This document shows, one piece after another, positions 34,169 through 46,372 of a DNA stretch of 64,000 bases; position 1 is the first letter of the stretch; every line of letters begins with the position of its first letter. The stretch is from Zanthoxylum bungeanum. Lineage: Eukaryota; Streptophyta; Magnoliopsida; Sapindales; Rutaceae. Both the position numbers and the translations under genes were made by a program. The stretch spans positions 50,563 to 114,562 of the forward strand of contig SKCR01031800.1 of the NCBI GenBank assembly GCA_019454045.1. The letters run 5' to 3'. Under the pieces are notes generated by a model that was not told where the DNA came from, searched no databases, and was given only the letters and a program-made list of their open reading frames with translations.

Positions 34169-35721
34169 TGATAAGTGTGGTTTATACCCACTTATTACGA
34201 CATTTTTAGGTTATTGTTTTGTTATATTTCAAGATATTTAAATGTTATTTATAATTTATTTTGTGTTTTATTTGTAGGAGCATTAATACATGGATTGGGA
34301 ATAATTGCACGTGTTTTGGGGACCATACGGGAGCATAGGACACAACGCAGGAACAAATTCAGCACTCGCACCACAATTCCCAACTCTAATGGCGCCAAGG
34401 CGCCATAATTTAATTACTAATAGGCGTCATGGCGCCAGTTGAATCAATAAAGCAAGTGTGGGGCCGAATGAAGAGAAAAGGCAAAGAAAGAAAGCCACTA
34501 ACGTTGACCAAAAGAAAGCAAAAAGGAAAAGGGGAGCTTTGACCAAAAAGTGAGCACAGGAAACAAAAGAAGTAAGCAACGTGGGCCCCTGGAGTGAGAA
34601 GTAAACAAATACAAAACACAAAGGATCATGCGCTGCAGCGCCAATTTCCCATATAAATTCCAGAGGCTCAAGCGCTGCGGCGCCTCACTAACAGAGCCAT
34701 GGCGCCACTTATTGGAGTTGAGGCGCTGCGGGACAAGAAAACCAACGTGCTCCAGGAATTATTTTTTAGGGTTTTTAAGATCCCTAATGATACCCAATGA
34801 CTCCCTGCCTCCACTATAAATATAACAGTTCGTCCAGAATTAAAAGAGGAGGCTAATACACAACACAAAACACAGAAATAAATATTTTTAGAGATCCAAT
34901 GAGAGGATTGAAGAGCGACAATAGGAGACAAAGGCTGTGACATCCAAGGAGGAACAGATTCAATTCGGGTTTTATCATCTTATTTCTTTCTTAGAACTCT
35001 AATGATGTCCATTATATTCATGAATTGTTTATCATTGATTTTATCTATTGTCATGAACTAAACTCCTTAATTACGGAGAATGATGTAATCTATGCTTAAA
35101 CCTTGTATTTTATTTGTCGATTTTGTGATGAAGTTTTATTGATTTATTTATATTCTTTTGAGTTTAATGCTTTATGTTTGTTGGCCACAAATATGATGAT
35201 ATATGTTTAGAATCTATCACTCGAGAGAGGGAATTTTGAATGGATCTATAGAATATGACCTAGGGTTTTATAGTGTTCGAGAGAATCTGTAGTCCTTTGA
35301 AATCGTTAACATAGAATCACAAAGCGTAATGAGTTATTAACTATTGGATTTTTATAGAGATATCGAAGTCTATAGTCGATGATATTTTCACTCGGCACTC
35401 GAGAGAGAGTGGATATTTTAGGAGTCTTGACTTATAAACAATATAACTGAACATGGATTAATTGGCATGACTAATACATAGGCGAAAGCTATGTGAAATC
35501 AGGATCCAGAATCTCTATCGTATTAGTTCCTCCTATTTTATTATTTTTATATTTTATTTATATAATTAAATCTTTGTTAAATATTGTCTAAATAAAGTTA
35601 GGATTATCAATTATAGTACTTAGTGCGAGTTAACGCAATCTTTGTGGGTTCGACACTCTTAACTCATTTATACTAAAACTTGACACCGTACACTTGCGGT
35701 ACGATATAAAAAATCACAACA
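34169..35721 (+). repeat. TR-GAG 3' LTR (1553 bp)
   Basis: Complete TG...CA ends. Several GGCGCCA-type motifs (34393, 34430, 34700 region) and a TATAAATATAACAG box near 34816 mark the likely promoter. Confidence 0.85.
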
Positions 35722-36784
35722 GAGACATGACATTTGACATGAGAGAACTGTTATACACACACACAACATAATGGTGTCGCTGCGAGAATGAACCGCACTA
35801 TTATGTAGAAAGTCAGAGGAATGATCAGTATGGCTAAGCTGCCAAAGCCATTCTGGGGAGAAGCCTTTCGTACCGCCTGCTACTTGATCAACGGATCACC
35901 ATCTCTACCGTTGAACTTGGAGATTCCGGAGAAATTGTGGTCTGGTAAGAATCCCTCTTACACTCACCCTAGAGTATTCGGTTGTTTAGCCGTTGAACAT
36001 GTATCCAATGATCTCAGGAAGAAGCTCGATGCAAGGACAACTTCATGTATATTCCCAGGCCATGGAGATGAAGAATTTGGATACATACTATGGGATCCAA
36101 AGAAAAAGATGGTCATCAGAAGCCATAAAGTAGAGTTTCTTGAAAACCGGACAATTGAAGACATTGAAATGCCCAGGATGTCTTCCAATTCCAGTGCCGA
36201 CAGAAATCCAGACCCATCACCAGCACAATTGGCCACAGATATGATGCACGAGAAAATTCCAGAAGCAGGCTAGAGGAGGCAAATGAGGATGTTGAGCAGG
36301 GGGAGACACAGTCTGTTCCATCGGAGATTACAGAAGATAGTGTTGAGTAGGGGGAGCCGCAACCCACTCCATTAGAAGCTACAAGATCATTCACAGAGAT
36401 GGATGATGATAGACCTCCTGAAACCAGTGGACCTCAGACAAGAAGATCTGAGCAAGGTATGATTCCATCAACCAGATATCCGGGATCCGAATATACTCTA
36501 CTTACTGATGATGGGGAGCCAGAGAGTTTCCCACAAGGTAAGAAGGTACTGAGGAATAAATGGGTGAATAAACATGGCAACAGAACTATGCAGAGACACA
36601 ACAGAAGACTATTGTGCAGAGACACAAGAATACTGTGCAGAGACGCAGTGAAGTATGATATGCAGAGACACAGCCGACATGTCAACGAAAGTAGTTACTC
36701 GAGACAAGCTAAAAGTTGTGCAGAGACATAGCCGGGATAGCTGTCAGATGACGATTGCTTCAGACGCAGCTGGAGAGGGAGAAT
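35722..36784 (+). pseudogene. Second RT-less Copia copy: integrase end and linker
   Basis: Continues directly after the TR-GAG LTR at the integrase active-site region. GVAARMNR carries Ala where the catalytic Glu belongs, as in the copy at 20560. The C-terminal integrase part is open from 35821 (FWGEAFRTACYLINGSP), and the acidic linker is broken at 36270 and 36350. The text then ends at the start of RT and passes into CAGAGACA repeats (36580-36735). Everything to the left of the integrase active site is missing from the window. Confidence 0.85.
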
Positions 36785-37213
36785 TGTAGAGTACAACCTC
36801 TGTCTTTGCATGAATCATGCAAGCTGTCCACCTTAACAAGTTTTTCCAGCTGCAAGCAATGAAGAGAGTACCAGCCAAGCCTATTTTCGGTGATCCATCA
36901 CATCCAACTGCCATGAAAAAATTTCATGCATGAAGACATGCAAACTTTAGGTGATTCCTTGAAAGGTGGCACAAATTAAGAGAGTGATTGGTGGAAATGA
37001 GAGTAGCCCATTGCCTATAAATTCAGGCTTTCCAGTGTGCTTCAAACCACCCCAAAGAGTCGTAGTAAGCTCCAGAAGAGAGCTTGAGAGTGTTGTGTGA
37101 GGTTTTAAGTGTAAAGTTTCTCTTTGTAAACTTGTAAATCTATTCTTGGTAGTAATAGATCAATTCGGTTTTTTCCTCAAAATACACTCTAAAGTGATCA
37201 GAGAATCACAACA
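36785..37213 (+). repeat. LTR of second RT-less Copia copy (429 bp)
   Basis: Follows the purine tract GGAGAGGGAGAAT. The 3' half (GTAAGCTCCAGAAGAGAGCTT to CACAACA) matches the LTRs of 17806-22078. The first half is different and lacks the 26-bp tandem units, so the U3 region has been replaced or has diverged. Confidence 0.8.
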
Positions 37214-38089
37214 AATTGAAGTATGCTTCAAACAGTTATGAACAACGTAAACTCCTAAATATCCTGATGAGAACAAGAGAAAAAATAGTACTGTCATATT
37301 TCTAATTGATATGGAAAGAAATCATAAATCTATACGTTTTTTAATTTAATGAGATAATAATTCACAATATAGCACAATAACGTCAAATAATCCATATAAC
37401 TGACCCCACTTAATAGGAAAAAAATTTTGAGAGTGGATAATGTAAAATTGAATTGGAAGAAAGTGTACCTCTTTACCCGAGACTTCATGCTACTAATTAA
37501 AAAAAACATGCTCCATTAGTCGAGTACTAATTTCCATAAAATCTAAATTACAAAATGCTCAAAGAAATTCAAAAACTTTAGTCTAAAAATTACAAAACCA
37601 AGAAAGCATATCACCATACATTATTGCAAAAACTCGACAATGAATTACAAATACAATATTCTGTAATTGTGAGACTGAAAACAGCAGAGGCAATGGCGGC
37701 GAACGCAGAAACTAACTAAAATACAGCAATCTCTACTGCTACATCTCGTCTCCCACCACATATGGAGATAAATTAACCCATGTCTCCAAAAAATACAGCA
37801 GTACTATTTTCCTCTTTTTTGTTTCTAAAAGTACAATGTTGAAGCCTAAAGTAGGAGAAAATCTACAATACAAATGAGATGCACGTTATTCATATAATAA
37901 TCCAAAAATTCATTGTCAAGTGTGTTAAAATATTGAAAAACAACTAAAAAATGGGTATTAAATTATGCATGTCATTTACTAATTTGTTTAAAATACCACG
38001 TCACTCATACCTCCGTTGTACCAAAGAATTACTCCTAAAGCAGAACTTAAAGTGAATTATACATGTTATTTACTAATTTGTTTGTAATA
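37214..38089. other. AT-rich intergenic stretch
   Basis: No genes. A direct repeat of about 30 bp around CATTTACTAATTTGTTT (about 37972) and TTATTTACTAATTTGTTT (about 38065) is the only structure noticed. Confidence 0.5.
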
Positions 38090-38549
38090 ATGACATGGTT
38101 GTTGATGTGGTGATGATTGTAGGCTAACGTGGCGACGATTGTGTGCTGACTGTCTGCTGACTCAATGTTGATTGTGCGCTGATGTGTACTGACATGACGG
38201 ATATATCAACATCTTAAACCTTTAGCAGACGTGTGATGGCTCATGGTGCACGTGAGATTGCTTCTGCCTGGCACTTGTGTCGCGTGCATCATCACTGGAG
38301 CTTCTTTTGATCGCTGGAAAATAACATTGTTCTCGTCTCGACGTGAACAAGCTAACAATATGCTTAAAACTGATTCTTGAGAACTTTTAAGAAACTCAAA
38401 TTTTGCCGAACCGAGTTTCGTTTTTCACCTCCGGAATCCCTAACGTATAACCAAAGCTATTGATATCACTTATTGTGAATCTCTGATCACTATAGAGTAT
38501 TTTATGAGAAAAAAATGATACTCTCTATTACTATATGAATAGAATTTAT
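38090..38549 (-). mobile_element. Relic of RT-less Copia family, minus strand
   Basis: On the minus strand it reads LTR end (GATCAGAGATTCACAATA), degenerate PBS (GTGATATCAATAGC), and a leader including TCACGTCGAGACGAG and CACGT(T/C)AGC-type repeats, parallel to 18060-18600. Its LTR is interrupted at 38549 by a Copia solo LTR and continues at 44833. Confidence 0.7.
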
Positions 38550-39988
38550 TGTTGGAGTTGGTGCTTGGAGCGTCAATCCGAATAATATATTGTACATTAT
38601 ATTATATTATTTATTAATAAAATAACTATATTTTCATCTCAAACCTTATTAATGGTAATGCCATTATACATATTAGATTGATATATATAAATATGCTGAA
38701 AATGACATCGACATTAGAATAATCATGTAGTAATACTGGACACTGGGTGGTCCGACATTGGGATAGTATTACTATTATAAACTATTCTTAAAGTAAATAT
38801 TCATAGTCGTTGGTTTTGGAAATACGGTCGAATTCATATAACCTAAAAGACAGACACATGTCGTATATTGGAATTGGAGTTCAAATGGTTTAACTCGATG
38901 TACCATGAGTTTTGGAAGCTCGTATAAACATATGGATATTCGTTGGAGCAAAAACTGAATGACTCACAGGTGATTCCTAATAGTTGGAAGTACACACCAC
39001 TGTTAATATGAATCTTCTCGAGTCGAGTAGCATATGTGATCCTTTGACTATAGGATATCATTGATTTTGTGTGTGGTCCTCCACACTTAAATGTCATATA
39101 TGTCAAAGACCTTCCATGGTCTGACTGCTAGATTTTCGTTGGGTGTGGACCGATGCACTCGTTAATCAAATACGTATCGAGATAGGATCTATCGGCCTGT
39201 ATGTGTACCATAAGGGGTTTAGGTATCCATGTGATTAAGTCATGATTTTTAAGACTTTGGCCAAAAGCGATCATCTAGGATAGATCGCATATATCAGAAT
39301 TGGTTTCTGATTAGTTGTAAAGAATCGTGGACATGTCGACATGATATGTGTGCCTTGGAGACGTGATGATGTAATCTATGTTTCCTAAGCACAACTCGGA
39401 TAGCCTACGACTGAAGGATTGTTAAACATATATGATGACATCGACTTGTATAGTTCAAAAATATCGTTCGTTTTCTTCGCAAATTCGAAGATTATCGAAT
39501 TGCGTACATATACACTAGGCTTATATGACGAACATGTCTGGACTTAGAGAGTCTCACAATATGAAGTGTACTCATTGAGCACTTGGGTAGCTGGTAATTT
39601 TTTATGATAAATATTATTTGATATTATAATTATCATCTAAGATAATTAAGTATTATTAGATAATATTAATTATTTACTTTGACCCAATAGAATTAATTGG
39701 ATTAATCCAAAATTACACAAAGGCTTAGTTGTAATTTCATAAATATCTCTATCATTTCAGGATATTTTGGTAATTATAAATATGTAATAATAGGTGTATT
39801 TGACTTTGATTTAATTGGATTAAATCAAAATGATAGACATTGAACTAATCCATTAAAATTTATCTTGATTTAATTGGATTAGTCACACCTAATTATACAT
39901 ATTTGAATAAATTTGATTAAGCCTACCTAATATTTGATTAAGACTTTTATTAATTAAAAATTATATAATAATTGTTATAAATAGCAAG

Positions 39989-40868
39989 TGTTGTGATATT
40001 TTATATCGTACCGCAAGTGTGGTGTCAAGTTTTAGTAAAAATGAGTTAAGAGTGTCGAACCCACAGAGATTGTGTTCACTCACACTAAGTACTACAATTG
40101 ATAATCCTAACTTTATTTAGAAGATAAATAATAAAGATTTAATTAAATAAATAAAATATGAAAATATTATATATGAGGAACTCATACGATAGAGATTCTA
40201 AAGTTTGATTTCACCTAGCTATCCTTCATATATTTGTCATGCCAATTAATATGTTCAGTTGTATTGTTTATAAGTCAAGAATCCTAAGTATTCACTTCCT
40301 CACCCGAGTAACAGTGAAAATATTATTAACTACAGATTTCGATATCCCTATAAAAATCTAGTAATTAACAACTCATTACGTCTTGTGATTCTATGTTAAC
40401 GACTTCAAAGGAACTATAGATTCTCCTGAACTCTATAAAATCCCTAGGTTATATTCTCTAGATCTATTCAAAATCCATATCTCCTGAGTGATAGATTTTA
40501 AACATGTATCGTCTTAATTTGTGGCCAACAAACAAGAAGCATTAAACTCAAAAGAATATAAATAAACTGAAACATAACTTCATAACAATATTAACACACA
40601 ATAAAAAGGTTCAAGCTTCAATTACATCATTCTCCAGAATTAAAGAGTTAGTTCATGACTAGAGATAAAAGCAATAAAAACAAGGTCATGAATCTAATGG
40701 AATCATTAGAGTTTTAAGAAAGAAAACTAGAAAATAAAACTCGAATTGAATCTCTTCTTCTTCGGACGTATCGCATTCGTCTCCTCTTGTCGCTCTTCAA
40801 TCCTCCTCCTTGGATCTTTCTAAAATTAAGTGTTTTGTGTTTTGTGTTATGTATTAGCCTCCCCTCCT
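39989..40868 (-). repeat. TR-GAG 3' LTR, truncated
   Basis: Contains only the last about 880 bp of the LTR, ending TGTTGTGATATTTTATATCG on the plus strand at its outer edge. Confidence 0.8.
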
Positions 40869-41018
40869 TCGGGTTGTCTCCCCGCTAGCGCTAAGTTTAA
40901 CGTCTTCAACCAGACACAACCACCCAAATGGTCATGGTGACTTCTTCTTTTGTATCCACTGGCTGCTTTGACATGAAAATGATAGCTTGGCGGATGTGGC
41001 AGTTTATCCAAATACCTC

Positions 41019-42285
41019 TTATTGCTGTTTGGTCATTGAGGAAATGATCTGCCCAATCTGTGTTTCTAAAGACTTCATTGTTGCCCCGATATTTTCCATG
41101 TGTGTCTCAATATTGTTCAGCCTCGACTCATTATTCTCAAACATTGTTGAAGTATTAGCAATAAACGTGCTCATGAAATCTTCGAATGAAGATTTATGTT
41201 CAGCTCTTTGATAATCGAAGCCAGATGAAGGTTGCAATGCATTCTCTGTATTAGCATATGACATGTTTGGATTATAGCAGTTAGGCACATGATTTCCTCT
41301 ATAGCTGTTGAAGTTCTGATTGTTCACTATTGGACTTGTCAAAGTTCAAGTCTCATTCCAATAACAGTCTATTTTTAGCCGCCGCTGATTCAATAGATGC
41401 TTGTACTCGTGGATTTGTGAGGGCTGCTACTTGAGTCGATATGGTGGAAATCTGCGCTGTAAGTGCCACGAGAGGGTCCACTTCATATATTCCAGCCACA
41501 TTGGTCACCATAGTGTGTTAACTTGGCCATTGAAAGTGGTTAATAGCCATGTCTTCTAATAGATTGTATGCGTCCTCAGCTGATTTCTTGAATAAAGCTC
41601 CCCCAGTTGCAGCATCAACCATAGTCCTATTCGAACTATTCAGCCCCTTATAGAACAACTGAATCTGGACCCAGTCTACATAATCATATTGTGGGCATCT
41701 TCAGAGTAGATCTTTAAAGCACTCTCATGCGTCATATAGAGTCTCAGTCTCCAACTACTTAAATATACTGATTTCTGCCCTCATTTGAGCTGATTTAGCT
41801 GGTGGAAAGAACCTCTCAAGAAATTTTGTGGCCATATCATGCCATGTCATGATACTCCCCATCTGTATTGATTGAAGCCAATCCCACACTTTATCTCGTA
41901 AAGAGAATAAGAATAAGTGTAGCCTGATAGCCTCTTTACTCACGTCATTCATCTTTATGGTATCTGGGATCTCTAGGAACATCCTTAAGTGAATGTTGGG
42001 ATCCTCTACAGCTGAACCCCCAAACTGATTTCTTTGTACCATGTTGATCAATGCAGGTTTTAGCTCAAAATTGTTGGTGTTGATTGGTTGATGGGAAATC
42101 CCGGAATATCTATCATCAATGACCGACTTGAAGTGATCTCTGATTGCCATATGGCGTGTGTTGTTCTCTATGTTTTCAGCCTTCATTGCTTCCATTTCAA
42201 GTTTCCTTTCTTTCCTTAGTCTCTTCGTTGTTCTTTCTATTTCAGGATCAAACCAGAGCGAGTCGAGACTTGTGGATCTGCGCAT
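41019..42285 (-). pseudogene. TR-GAG gag, minus strand
   Basis: The minus-strand frame 42285-41755 begins MRRSTSLDSLWFDPEIE and includes an unbroken WDWLQSIQMGSIMTWHDM segment, where the plus-strand copy is frameshifted. Stops follow at about 41755, 41727 and 41700. The C-terminal coiled-coil part is open from 41342 to 41019. Together with 31495-32760 this shows that both copies descend from one gag-only parent. Confidence 0.85.
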
Positions 42286-42426
42286 TCACTGAAGCACCAA
42301 AAGAGAAAAAATCAATAAACAAAATAAAAACAAAAAAATACAAATCAAAAATAAACTAAAAAGATAAATATCTAAATTAAAGCTAAGATTATTTGGTAAT
42401 AATCCCCAGTAACGGCGTCAAAAACT

Positions 42427-43835
42427 TGTTGTGATATTTTATATCGTACCGTAAGTGTACAGTGTCAAGTTTTAGTAAAAAAATGAGTTAAGAGTGTCGA
42501 ACTCACAGAGATTGTGTTCACTCACATTAAGTACTACAATTGATAATCCTAACTTTATTTAGAAGATAAATAATAAAGATTTAATTAAATAAATAAAATA
42601 TTAAAATAATTATATAGGATGAACTAATACGATAAAGATTCTAGAGTCTGATTTCACCTAGCTATCTCTTATGTATTTGCCATGCCAATTAATTTGTTCA
42701 GTTATATTGTTTATAAGTCAAGAATTCTAAGTATTCACTCCTCTCCCGAGTAACAGTGAAAATATTATTAACTACAGATTTCGATATCTCTATAAAAATC
42801 TAGTAATTGACAACTCATTACGTCTTGTGATTCTATGTTAACGACTTCAAAGGAAATATAGATTCTCCCGAACTCTATAAAATCCCTAGGTTATATTCTC
42901 TAGATCTGTTCAAAATCTTTCTCTCTCGAGTGATAGATTCTAAACATGCATCGTCTTAATTTGTGGCCAGCAAACAAGAAGCATTAAACTCAAAAGAATA
43001 TAAATAAACTGAAATATAACTTCATAACAATATTAACACACAATACAAAGGTTCAAGCATCAGTTACATCATTCTCCAGAATTAAGGAGTTAGTTCATGA
43101 CTAGAGATAAAAGCAATAAAAACAAGGTCATGAATCTAATGGAAATCATTAGAGCTCTAAGAAAGAAAACCAAAAAATAAAACATGAATTGAATCCCTTC
43201 TTCTTCGGACGTATCGCTTTCGTCTCCTATTGTCGCTCTTCATTCCTCCTCCTTGGATCTCTCTAAAATTAAGTGTTTTGTATTTTTTACTGTGTATTAG
43301 CCTCCCATTGTTTTTCTAAGAAAGAAACTATAAGATAAAATCTTATTTGAATTCATTCCTATTCGGATGTCACCGCATTCGTCTCCTCTTGTCGCTCTTC
43401 AAGCCTCCTTATTAGATCTCTCTAAAATTAAGTGTTTTGTGTTTTGTACTGTGTATTAGCCTACCCTCCTTTGTTTTGGACGAACTTATGTATTTATAAT
43501 AAATTCTTGGGGTCATTGTGCATCAAAAAACCCTAAAATTTGTGTTCTGGGTCGCTGCGGTGCCAAAATCTCTGGTTTTTGTATGGAAATTTTTCGAACG
43601 CGCGTCCCGACATGTGGTAGCTTCCCAGAATTTATGCTTTCCACGTTTCTGCTCTTCCCGCGTGCTTCTGATGCATCCGTATGGTCCCAAAACACGTATA
43701 AATGTCCCAAGATTCATATATTAATGCTTCTTACAAATAAAACATAAAAGAACTACAAAATATTAAATGATACGAAAACTAACAAAATAGTAAGTTAAGA
43801 ATGCAAGAATAAGTGGGTATAAACAATATTTATCA
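42427..43835 (-). repeat. TR-GAG 5' LTR with internal tandem duplication
   Basis: A segment of about 165 bp is present twice in tandem (about 43150-43315 and 43318-43480), each with GTCTCCT(C/A)TTGTCGCTCTTC and TAAAATTAAGTGTTTTGT. The other LTRs have it once. Confidence 0.75.
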
Positions 43836-44449
43836 GCAAGCTTGAGTAAGGTTTTAATCAAGCTTGAGAAAGCTAAAACAAGCAAGAATTAGATATATTA
43901 GCCTAAGTAATAGAAGTGTTTAGAGAAGCTTTGGAAGTTCTCTAGAACATTTCAACAAGGAGAATGAGATTGGATCTTAAAACCAAGCTTGCTAGTTTCG
44001 GGAATTCTCTACAACAATAAGGAAAATGAGATTGGATCTTGGAACCAAGCTTGCTAGCTTTGGAAGTTCTCCAACCATTTCAATAAGGAGAAGAAGATTG
44101 GATCTTGGAATCAAGCTTGCTAGGTAAGTTTGATCTTATCCAAAGCTATGTTTTTCATTTGTAAGATATATAGTGGTGAATTATGTATTGGATACATAAT
44201 AACATAGCTTGATGTTGAAATTAGGCTAATTAATTGTGTACATATACTTTGGAAGTATAAATACAATTTATTTGTGATTGAGTCAAAATATTTATGTTGG
44301 ACATAGACATAAAATTAGAGTTTGGAACTCTAGTTGATATCTTGAAGCTATGACTATCATTCTAGAATCACTTGACTACCTTTCAGTGATCCAGAATTGT
44401 TCATTTCATTATGAGATTGTATTTTGGTTTGTATATTGATTCAAAGAAA

Positions 44450-44452
<3 letters not shown>

Positions 44453-44488
<36 letters not shown>
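44453..44488. repeat. (AT)18 microsatellite
   Basis: Uninterrupted AT dinucleotide run within the distal part of the Copia solo LTR. Confidence 0.95.
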
Positions 44489-44491
<3 letters not shown>

Positions 44492-44832
44492 TGTTGTATA
44501 ATATGTGTTGTGGCTGATTTTGAAATTAAAATTATTTTGGGTGATTTTAAAAGGTGTTTATGGTTTTTTTTTTAAAAAAATTGAGCCAAAGCAATTGCAT
44601 GCAATTCTATATGCATGCATGCATGCGACAACGCGTGCCCTCTCCGATTTTATCCTGATTTAGTTTTTCCGGACTCCGATTTATCCATGATTTTTCCTAA
44701 ACACCCATAATGGAATATGATATTTCATTAAAATATTTAAAAATACATTTATGATTAATATCCACGTGTTAGACCCACTTTCGCTGCACTGAGCACCGAT
44801 CCAACCCTAGAGGTCCCACAATCGGCCCAACA

Positions 44833-45170
44833 TTTACAAGTATTACAAAAATTTATACTAAAACCTCATACATTAACTACACTCTCTACCAAGCTCTCTT
44901 GCCTTGGAGCTTGCTTGTTGGGGATGCATTAAGCGTACAAATAAGCTCTGTATTTATAGCAAAAAATCAGACCAAAAAATCAATAACAAAGTTAATGCAC
45001 CAAAAGTTTCTTTGACTTATATCTCAAAAGTGGCAACCACCACTGAAAGTAGAAAATGACTATGTTGCAAAGGTGGTTGAGGATACAGACATGCAGCTGG
45101 ATCCTTCAATTGAGACATGCCAATGAAAACCTCGGTGTCCTTACCATAAGAACTTAACTATATAAATTCT
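44833..45170 (-). mobile_element. Continuation of the RT-less Copia relic LTR
   Basis: TTTACAAG, AAAACCTCA, ACACTCTC and CAAGCTCTCTT occur in the same order as in the complement of the LTR at 36785-37213. This shows that 38549 and 44833 were once adjacent. The far end is not sharply defined. Confidence 0.55.
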
Positions 45171-45208
45171 TTTTTTGGAAATGTTTGGAAATCATGTCGC
45201 CAAACTAC

Positions 45209-46372
45209 TGATCGTGATTTTATAAATCTAGCACGCAAGCACACGTATCGCTCAAGTAATACAGTGACTATTAATCTGATGTCGAAAACACATGGACTTA
45301 ATATTTCTCTTATTAATATCAAGACTAACATACTTAACTTAAAACTAAAGTATTGAGAAGGATAATTAATTTAATGATTTAATTGAAAAGTAAATAGAAA
45401 GCAAATAACACACGTTGGGAAACCTTATAAATAGAAGAACCTAGAGTTGCAACTTCACCTAAACACACATACAATAAGTTCATGCACTTTTCATTTAATT
45501 GGGTTGTTGTTACCAATTATTAATCTAGAACATTAAATTATTCACATGCCTCTTTCGATGGTCAGATGAAAATATTCAGAATAAATTAATTAACTATATA
45601 GTTATGTTAATTAAATTAAACCGAATTCATAAGGTCAAGTTCTAATATTGGTTATATATGCCATGTAGGTATATTTATATCATGTAGGGAAATCTATTCA
45701 AAAGAATTAGATCACACGCTATTATTCCTATGACTAACTAAAATTCTCTCCGTCGAGTTCTTAAGGATTTACCAAGACTATTCTATTGTTGGTCAAACAA
45801 ATAAAATATGTGTTCAAATGCAGAGAATAATAAATAAACAATAACAATCCCAAAAGAATAAAAATATGCAAATAATTAATTAAACATGTTTGGGATCCAT
45901 TACAACCTCAAATTTAATGAATTAAGTACTCATAATATTCAATAGATGCAAGCTAATCATTATAACAAGCCAATAACTCATAAAAGATAAAAGTTGAGAA
46001 AAAATGGAAGAAATAAACTCTCGTTTGTAGTCTTCAAACTCCAACTCTGGTTGATGCACTCGTTCTTGTCTTACTTTAGGCGTTCTTCTATGCTCTAAAG
46101 GCTCCAAAATATGTTATAAGGCTTGTTTTAAGTTTTGGGACGAACTGGTACTTATATAGGAGGTCCATGCGTGTAATTTAAGGACGGCCAAAATTGCAAT
46201 TGGCGTTCTGTTTCATTTTTGCTCTTGAGCGCGTCCCGATGCGCGTTCAGCGTCGGTACGCACGTTTTGACTCCTAATTTTTCCCTGATTTGATCTTGTC
46301 ATTTTTATTCCTAGTTAATTCCATTGAGTCGTGATATTATTTTGACCTGCAAAACGCACCCAAAACACATCA
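45209..46372 (-). repeat. Probable Gypsy LTR, minus strand
   Basis: On the minus strand it runs from TGATGTGTTTTGGGTGCG to AAAATCACGATCA and is followed by GTAGTTTGGCGACATG, which has the position and look of a decayed Gypsy PBS. No duplication is seen at its ends (ACTAC against ATTCG). It is probably a truncated element represented by one LTR plus a little interior. Confidence 0.5.

Larger units (their letters stand above)
29781..35721 (+). mobile_element. Gag-only Athila-like element (TR-GAG type)
   Basis: The 5' LTR (29781-31309) lacks its first 22 bp. The 3' LTR (34169-35721, 1553 bp) is complete, TGATAAGTG to CACAACA. The PBS (TTGGCGCCGTTGCCGGGGA, about 31314-31332) is the Athila/Tat type. 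Between the LTRs only gag is recognisable; about 1.4 kb of non-coding sequence follows and there is no pol. This is the layout described for TR-GAG non-autonomous elements. On the right it sits in a copy of the RT-less Copia integrase gene. Confidence 0.8.
39989..43835 (-). mobile_element. Minus-strand TR-GAG element
   Basis: Flanked by GCAAG (39984-39988 and 43836-43840). The right-hand LTR, its 5' LTR, spans 42427-43835. The PBS is degenerate (GACGCCGTTACTGGGGA on the minus strand). The left-hand LTR is cut at about 40868, where sequence jumps to the GCTAGCGGGGAG region of the interior. An internal deletion therefore removed the beginning of the 3' LTR and about 1.2 kb of interior compared with 29781-35721. 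Confidence 0.85.
38550..44832 (+). mobile_element. Copia solo LTR, split by a TR-GAG insertion
   Basis: Starts TGTTGGAGTTGGTGCTTGGA and ends GGCCCAACA. Flanks TTTAT (38545-38549) and TTTAC (44833-44837) are a one-mismatch duplication. The site is confirmed because the relic LTR continues across it in the right order. Without the insertion at 39989-43840 it measures 2.4 kb, like the LTR 6443-8850, but it is much more diverged. Confidence 0.75.
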
